Below, piece after piece: positions 60,648 through 63,555 of a DNA stretch of 63,555 bases. The translations under genes were made by a program, and so were the position numbers. This stretch comes from Bacillota bacterium (GTDB lineage Bacteria > Bacillota > Clostridia > Lachnospirales > Lachnospiraceae). The stretch's first letter is position 1; every line of letters begins with the position of its first letter. Where the stretch lies: the NCBI GenBank assembly GCA_023416695.1, contig JAEZGY010000079.1:1-63555 (forward strand), in the 5' to 3' direction. Below the pieces are notes generated by a model. That model worked only from the letters and a program-made list of their open reading frames with translations. It had not been told where the DNA came from and did not search any database.

Positions 60648-60765
60648 GTGTTAAGAGTTCATGTAAGTGGACTTTTTGATACACACTATATAACCCCTTA
60701 TTAATTATTTATACTCCCCTCATCGAAACACCGCCTTGGCTCCCCCTTGGCGGTGTTTCACTTTA
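60648..60765 (+). ncRNA. Candidate C-rich regulatory small RNA
   Basis: An RNA of about 115 bases would run from the promoter at 60613 to the hairpin at 60725-60759. Its 5' part folds into a stem (GTGT...ACAC enclosing AGTTCA/TGGACT). A single-stranded middle has CCCC at 60694-60697 and 60716-60719, and the terminator loop has CCCCC at 60742-60746. C-runs like these in open regions resemble the SD-blocking seeds of Gram-positive sRNAs such as FsrA or RsaE. No homology is claimed; the evidence is the promoter, hairpins and C-runs alone. Confidence 0.5.
60725..60762 (+). terminator. Terminator of the candidate small RNA
   Basis: Perfect 11-bp stem GAAACACCGCC/GGCGGTGTTTC; the T-tract partly overlaps the stem (TTTCACTTTAT). 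It is 230 bases beyond the HD-GYP stop codon, so it is an unlikely terminator for that gene. Confidence 0.7.
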
Positions 60766-60766
60766 T

Positions 60767-60800
60767 AAAAACCCAATATCTATATAGATATTGGGTTTTT
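60767..60800. terminator. Bidirectional terminator
   Basis: A perfect palindrome of 34 bases (AAAAACCCAATATC with GATATTGGGTTTTT). It ends the DUF1700-like gene on the minus strand and backs up the terminator before it on the plus strand. Confidence 0.85.
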
Positions 60801-60812
60801 ATTATAGAGGTT

Positions 60813-61277
60813 TTAGTTTCTAAATATCCCTATTAGAAGAAAAACTAAAAAGAAAACAATGATTATAGGTAACACTAATTGAAGTGTAAAGGACAATACC
60901 TTTAATATCAAAATAACTACTGCAATAACAAATACAATTGATGCAACACCCATAACCTTCATCTTAATGTTAGCTATAGGAGATTGTTTTTTATTCATCT
61001 TATAATCTCCCCCATTCCCATAAACTTCTTCATACTGTTCTTCATACTGTCCCCTACCACTCTCTTTCGAAACTTTGTGTGATATCTTATAGGTTTCCAC
61101 AATATTCATAGCTATTAATCGCGGATCCCCCATCTCCTCTATTTTTCTTCTTTCTTCCTCCTCTGAAGGAGATGAAATGTATTCTACATAAAATTTAATA
61201 TTGGAGTCTATCTCTGTTTTTGGTATCTGTCCGGACAAATTTTTACGTAAATCATCTATAAATTCATTCTTGTTCAT
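60813..61277 (-). CDS. DUF1700-family (HAAS-type) membrane protein
   Basis: A 154-residue protein. Residues 1-60 are the helical HAAS domain (MNKNEFIDDLRKNLSG, EIDSNIKFYVEYISSPSEEEERRKIEEMGDPRLIAMNIVETYK); the C-terminal part has two membrane spans. Such proteins are usually encoded right after a PadR repressor and act as its partner; no PadR gene is present here. The frame extends upstream to 61364, but the ATG at 61277 has GAGG 6 bases ahead and gives the usual start. Confidence 0.85.
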   Translation of the reverse strand: MNKNEFIDDLRKNLSGQIPKTEIDSNIKFYVEYISSPSEEEERRKIEEMGDPRLIAMNIVETYKISHKVSKESGRGQYEEQYEEVYGNGGDYKMNKKQSPIANIKMKVMGVASIVFVIAVVILILKVLSFTLQLVLPIIIVFFLVFLLIGIFRN

Positions 61278-61515
61278 AAGCTGCCTCTTTTCTCTTAGCA
61301 TTTTATCAACCTTAATTTCAACTATTCTAGCATACCCATCCACTGTAGTAAATAAGCAAACCATGAAAGAATAGTTAAATCTTATTAATTATTAAAATAT
61401 CTTACGATTCTATAAAAAATATCCTTAGGTCTTCTCAAATATTGGTATTTATTATATAATAGCCTTGCATTTCTAACATCTATAGCACATTGTACTAATA
61501 AAGAAAGGTTCCATT

Positions 61516-62202
61516 ATGAAGCGTATATTACAAAAATTAATAAACTTCATCCCCCGCTATACAATTGTCCCATTAATCATAGTATTTTCTTGTCAATCTG
61601 GCATTTATTTTGGAACGAAACTAATCAATTCAGGAATGAAACACTATGATTTAACTACCAATTTTGATCTTGCCACTCCTTTTATTACTTGGTTTGCCAT
61701 AATCTATCTAGGTTGTTATATATTTTGGGCAATTAATTATATGTTAGCTGGAAAAGTGAGTAAGCAATACTTCTATACATTTATTACTAATATTTTTACA
61801 GGGTACTTAATTTGTGGAACAATATTTATTATTATACCAACTACAATTGTTAGGCCTTCTCTAGATGACATTCACGGATTTGGTAAAATATTTGTTCGAT
61901 ACATCTACTCAACTGATACTCCAGTCAATCTCTTTCCTTCTATGCACTGCCTTATTAGCTGGTACTGCTATCTAGGAGTAAAGGGACAACCTACAATAGC
62001 CAAATGGTATCAAGTTTTTTCGTTGATATTTGCTATTTTAGTTTGCATCTCTACCTTAGTTATTAAACAACACTATATAGCAGATGTGATAAGCGGAGTT
62101 CTTATTGCTGAGCTAACCTATCGAGTTGTAATGAAAAAATCCTCTGGTGCTATTCTATCTGGTGTATTCGAAAGAATAAATAAGCGTTTCCACTTAGACT
62201 AA
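61516..62202 (+). CDS. PAP2-superfamily membrane phosphatase
   Basis: A 228-residue membrane protein with about six spans. The phosphatase signature is seen in part: NLFPSMHCLIS (SxxxH-type, with the proton-donor His) and KQHYIADVISGV (catalytic His and Asp). The family dephosphorylates phosphatidic acid, diacylglycerol pyrophosphate or undecaprenyl pyrophosphate. The first motif (KxxxxxxRP) is relaxed to TIVRPSLDD. It has an AAGAAAGG site. Single gene with its own terminator. Confidence 0.88.
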   Translation: MKRILQKLINFIPRYTIVPLIIVFSCQSGIYFGTKLINSGMKHYDLTTNFDLATPFITWFAIIYLGCYIFWAINYMLAGKVSKQYFYTFITNIFTGYLICGTIFIIIPTTIVRPSLDDIHGFGKIFVRYIYSTDTPVNLFPSMHCLISWYCYLGVKGQPTIAKWYQVFSLIFAILVCISTLVIKQHYIADVISGVLIAELTYRVVMKKSSGAILSGVFERINKRFHLD

Positions 62203-62215
62203 CATGTAAAATAAT

Positions 62216-62241
62216 AGACTTCCTTTTAGGAAGTCTTTTTA
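62216..62241 (+). terminator. Terminator of the PAP2 gene
   Basis: 9-bp stem AGACTTCCT/AGGAAGTCT with a 3-base loop and a run of Ts, 14 bases after the stop codon. Confidence 0.85.
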
Positions 62242-63111
62242 TTTTATGTACATTTTTTTATGGATGATTGGCTCAACATAAAGCTTAGGTAAGTATTGTG
62301 GAAGTTCTTTCTTCTCTACCATCTCCAATACTTTTTGGCACTGCTTCTCCCATCTATCCTGTCCTAGATAATGTGGATTAATGATACACTGTCTAATAAA
62401 GTATGCCACAAGTTTCTCTTTTCCTACCATACGTAATGTACAAATCACTACCTCCACATCCTTAATCTGAAGGCTACTATCTCTACTAATGGATAAGCAG
62501 TGTCTATCAATGTAATCATACTCCTGGCAGAGATATGCTAAATGGAGTAAATCCATATCTACGGATTGATTAGTCTTAATATAATCTCTGAAATATTCTC
62601 TAGCTAAAAACTTATCCCCATTCACAGCATGTATATAAATAAGTAATAAGTCGGCTTGTTTTTTAGCTTCATGAGTTAGAAAAGGCTGTCCTTTACTAAG
62701 ATAAAAAAGGGCATGGTCATACTTTTCTAAGTAAAGATATTGTACTGCTATATTAAAAAATAATTGTGGGCTTTCTTTTATCTTTAGAGCTTTCTTGTAA
62801 TAAAAGAGAGCTTTCTTATACCTTTGCTCCTTAAATGATAAATAGCCTAAGGAACATGCTGCTTTTACATTGTGTTGTCTATGATAAGATACTAAATAAT
62901 AATGCTTTATAGTAGTAATATCTATACGTTTCCATTTATTTTCATATTGGCTATCTCGTTTTGCTAAGAGGTACTCTTCGTAAAAAGCCGCTAGATTATT
63001 GGCTGTTATCGCTGTATGGTACACCCACTCTAACATCCTAAATATGAATCTTGCAACTCGAATATATCCCCCTCTTGCTAACTGCTCCATAGATGAATAT
63101 ATAGTTATCAA
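62239..63111 (-). CDS. TPR-like repeat protein
   Basis: A 290-residue soluble protein of helical repeats. TPR-type repeats are clear at residues 87-120 (ACSLGYLSFKEQRYKKALFYYKKALKI) and 121-150 (FFNIAVQYLYLEKYDHALFYL). It ends EPIIHKKMYIK. Partner unknown. The frame has no ATG near the site: the only strong AGGAGG (complement of 63134-63139) lies 7 bases before an in-frame CTG at 63126, while the TTG at 63111 lacks a good site. The TTG is kept as a conservative start; the CTG may be the real one. Confidence 0.75.
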   Translation of the reverse strand: MITIYSSMEQLARGGYIRVARFIFRMLEWVYHTAITANNLAAFYEEYLLAKRDSQYENKWKRIDITTIKHYYLVSYHRQHNVKAACSLGYLSFKEQRYKKALFYYKKALKIKESPQLFFNIAVQYLYLEKYDHALFYLSKGQPFLTHEAKKQADLLLIYIHAVNGDKFLAREYFRDYIKTNQSVDMDLLHLAYLCQEYDYIDRHCLSISRDSSLQIKDVEVVICTLRMVGKEKLVAYFIRQCIINPHYLGQDRWEKQCQKVLEMVEKKELPQYLPKLYVEPIIHKKMYIK

Positions 63112-63183
63112 TTGATTATAATACAGAGCAATTCCTCCTAATCACCTCTTAATATCCTTAACCTATGTGTCACCATCATATTT

Positions 63184-63212
63184 ACTATACCCCAAATATT
63201 GGAAATATTCAA
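63184..63212 (-). promoter_or_regulatory. Sigma-A promoter of the TPR-protein gene
   Basis: TTGAAT (complement of 63207-63212), 17-base spacer, TATAGT (complement of 63184-63189). Confidence 0.6.
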
Positions 63213-63230
63213 GTTAAATACTACACAGCA

Positions 63231-63258
63231 AAAAGACTGTAGATTTTATCTACAGTCT
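63231..63258 (-). terminator. Terminator of the second tRNA cluster
   Basis: 10-bp perfect stem AGACTGTAGA/TCTACAGTCT with a 5-base loop, then TTTTTGC on the minus strand, just after tRNA-Arg. Confidence 0.85.
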
Positions 63259-63267
63259 TACACATAG

Positions 63268-63341
63268 CGTGCGCGAGAAGATTCGAACTCCCGACACCTT
63301 GGTCCGTAGCCAAGTGCTCTATCCAGCTGAGCTACGCACAC
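63268..63341 (-). tRNA. tRNA-Arg (ACG)
   Basis: Acceptor GTGTGCG/CGCGCAC with discriminator G; anticodon loop CTACGGA (anticodon ACG, with A34 normally edited to inosine by TadA). Confidence 0.95.
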
Positions 63342-63385
63342 ACAATATTTAATTTAAAATAGCAGCATAAAGTTGTTATTTTAAA

Positions 63386-63471
63386 TGCCGGCGACCGGAA
63401 TCGAACCGGTACGGGAGATTAGTCCCGCAGGATTTTAAGTCCTGTGCGTCTGCCAGTTCCGCCACGCCGGC
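63386..63471 (-). tRNA. tRNA-Leu (TAA)
   Basis: Acceptor GCCGGCG/CGCCGGC, anticodon loop CTTAAAA (anticodon TAA), long variable arm (CGGGACTAATCTCCCG), 86 bases. Confidence 0.95.
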
Positions 63472-63475
63472 ACAA

Positions 63476-63548
63476 TGGGACCAACAGGGCTCGAACCTGT
63501 GACCCCCTGCTTGTAAGGCAGGTGCTCTCCCAGCTGAGCTATGATCCC
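63476..63548 (-). tRNA. tRNA-Val (TAC)
   Basis: Acceptor GGGATCA/TGGTCCC with discriminator A, anticodon loop CTTACAA (anticodon TAC). Only 4 bases separate it from tRNA-Leu; more tRNAs may lie beyond the window edge. Confidence 0.94.
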
Positions 63549-63555
63549 AAAATTC

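Overview
The window looks like chromosome from a low-GC, spore-forming Firmicute of the Lachnospiraceae. Support: an alpha/beta small acid-soluble spore protein gene, strong AGGAGG ribosome sites, consensus sigma-A promoters, several clostridial small families (DUF6145-like, DUF4364, DUF1653, DUF1385), a GH94 cellobiose phosphorylase and a flagellar-type sigma-D promoter. A plant-polymer-fermenting relative of Lachnoclostridium phytofermentans would fit, but no species can be fixed from the sequence alone. I see no phage, insertion sequence with a transposase, rRNA or CRISPR array.

Layout. 1-10 kb: an amino-acid ABC importer operon (minus), membrane proteins, an M20 amidohydrolase, cellobiose phosphorylase and a uracil/xanthine permease. 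10.7-15.9 kb: an uncharacterised pair of membrane-anchored exported proteins, an orphan PII protein with an odd leader, and another membrane-anchored protein. 15.9-24.8 kb (minus): aspartate-semialdehyde dehydrogenase, a PPi-type phosphofructokinase, the dusB-coaX-Dabb-DUF6145-birA cluster, citrate synthase, and argF under three phased ARG boxes. 24.9-36.7 kb (minus): LTA-synthase-like protein, NfeD/SPFH pair, a run yqhQ(DUF1385)-prmC-prfA-ktrB-ktrA-rRNA methylase, then rpmE and rho. 37-41.6 kb: radical SAM protein, DUF4364 protein, MFS exporter, a remarkable palindrome array, an unannotated 36-codon gene, and TerD. 41-49.5 kb (minus): tig-clpP-clpX-lon-engB-DUF1653 proteostasis run and glmM. 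49.8-54.6 kb: SASP, alanine symporter, DJ-1/PfpI protein, a YgjP-type peptidase and a lipoprotein. 55.0-55.9 kb: eight tRNA genes (minus) behind a perfect TTGACA-17-TATAAT promoter. 56-63.1 kb: phosphodiesterase, RdgB, RlmL-like methylase, rhodanese, an Asn/Ser-rich protein behind a perfect sigma-G promoter, an HD-GYP protein behind a sigma-D promoter, a candidate C-rich small RNA, a DUF1700-like protein, PAP2 and TPR proteins. The window ends in a second tRNA cluster (Val, Leu, Arg) that may continue past the edge.

The genes are mostly core housekeeping, so the more novel material lies between them: the palindrome array at 39769-39984 with two hairpin copies whose outer stems differ yet still pair; the 36-codon gene at 40018-40128; the orphan promoter-hairpin-terminator unit at 60613-60765 with three C-runs (an sRNA candidate); the sigma-G-controlled Asn/Ser-rich protein; and the promoter-then-terminator arrangement ahead of the PII gene. 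Many start codons were moved from the longest open frame to the codon served by a Shine-Dalgarno site; each case is noted.
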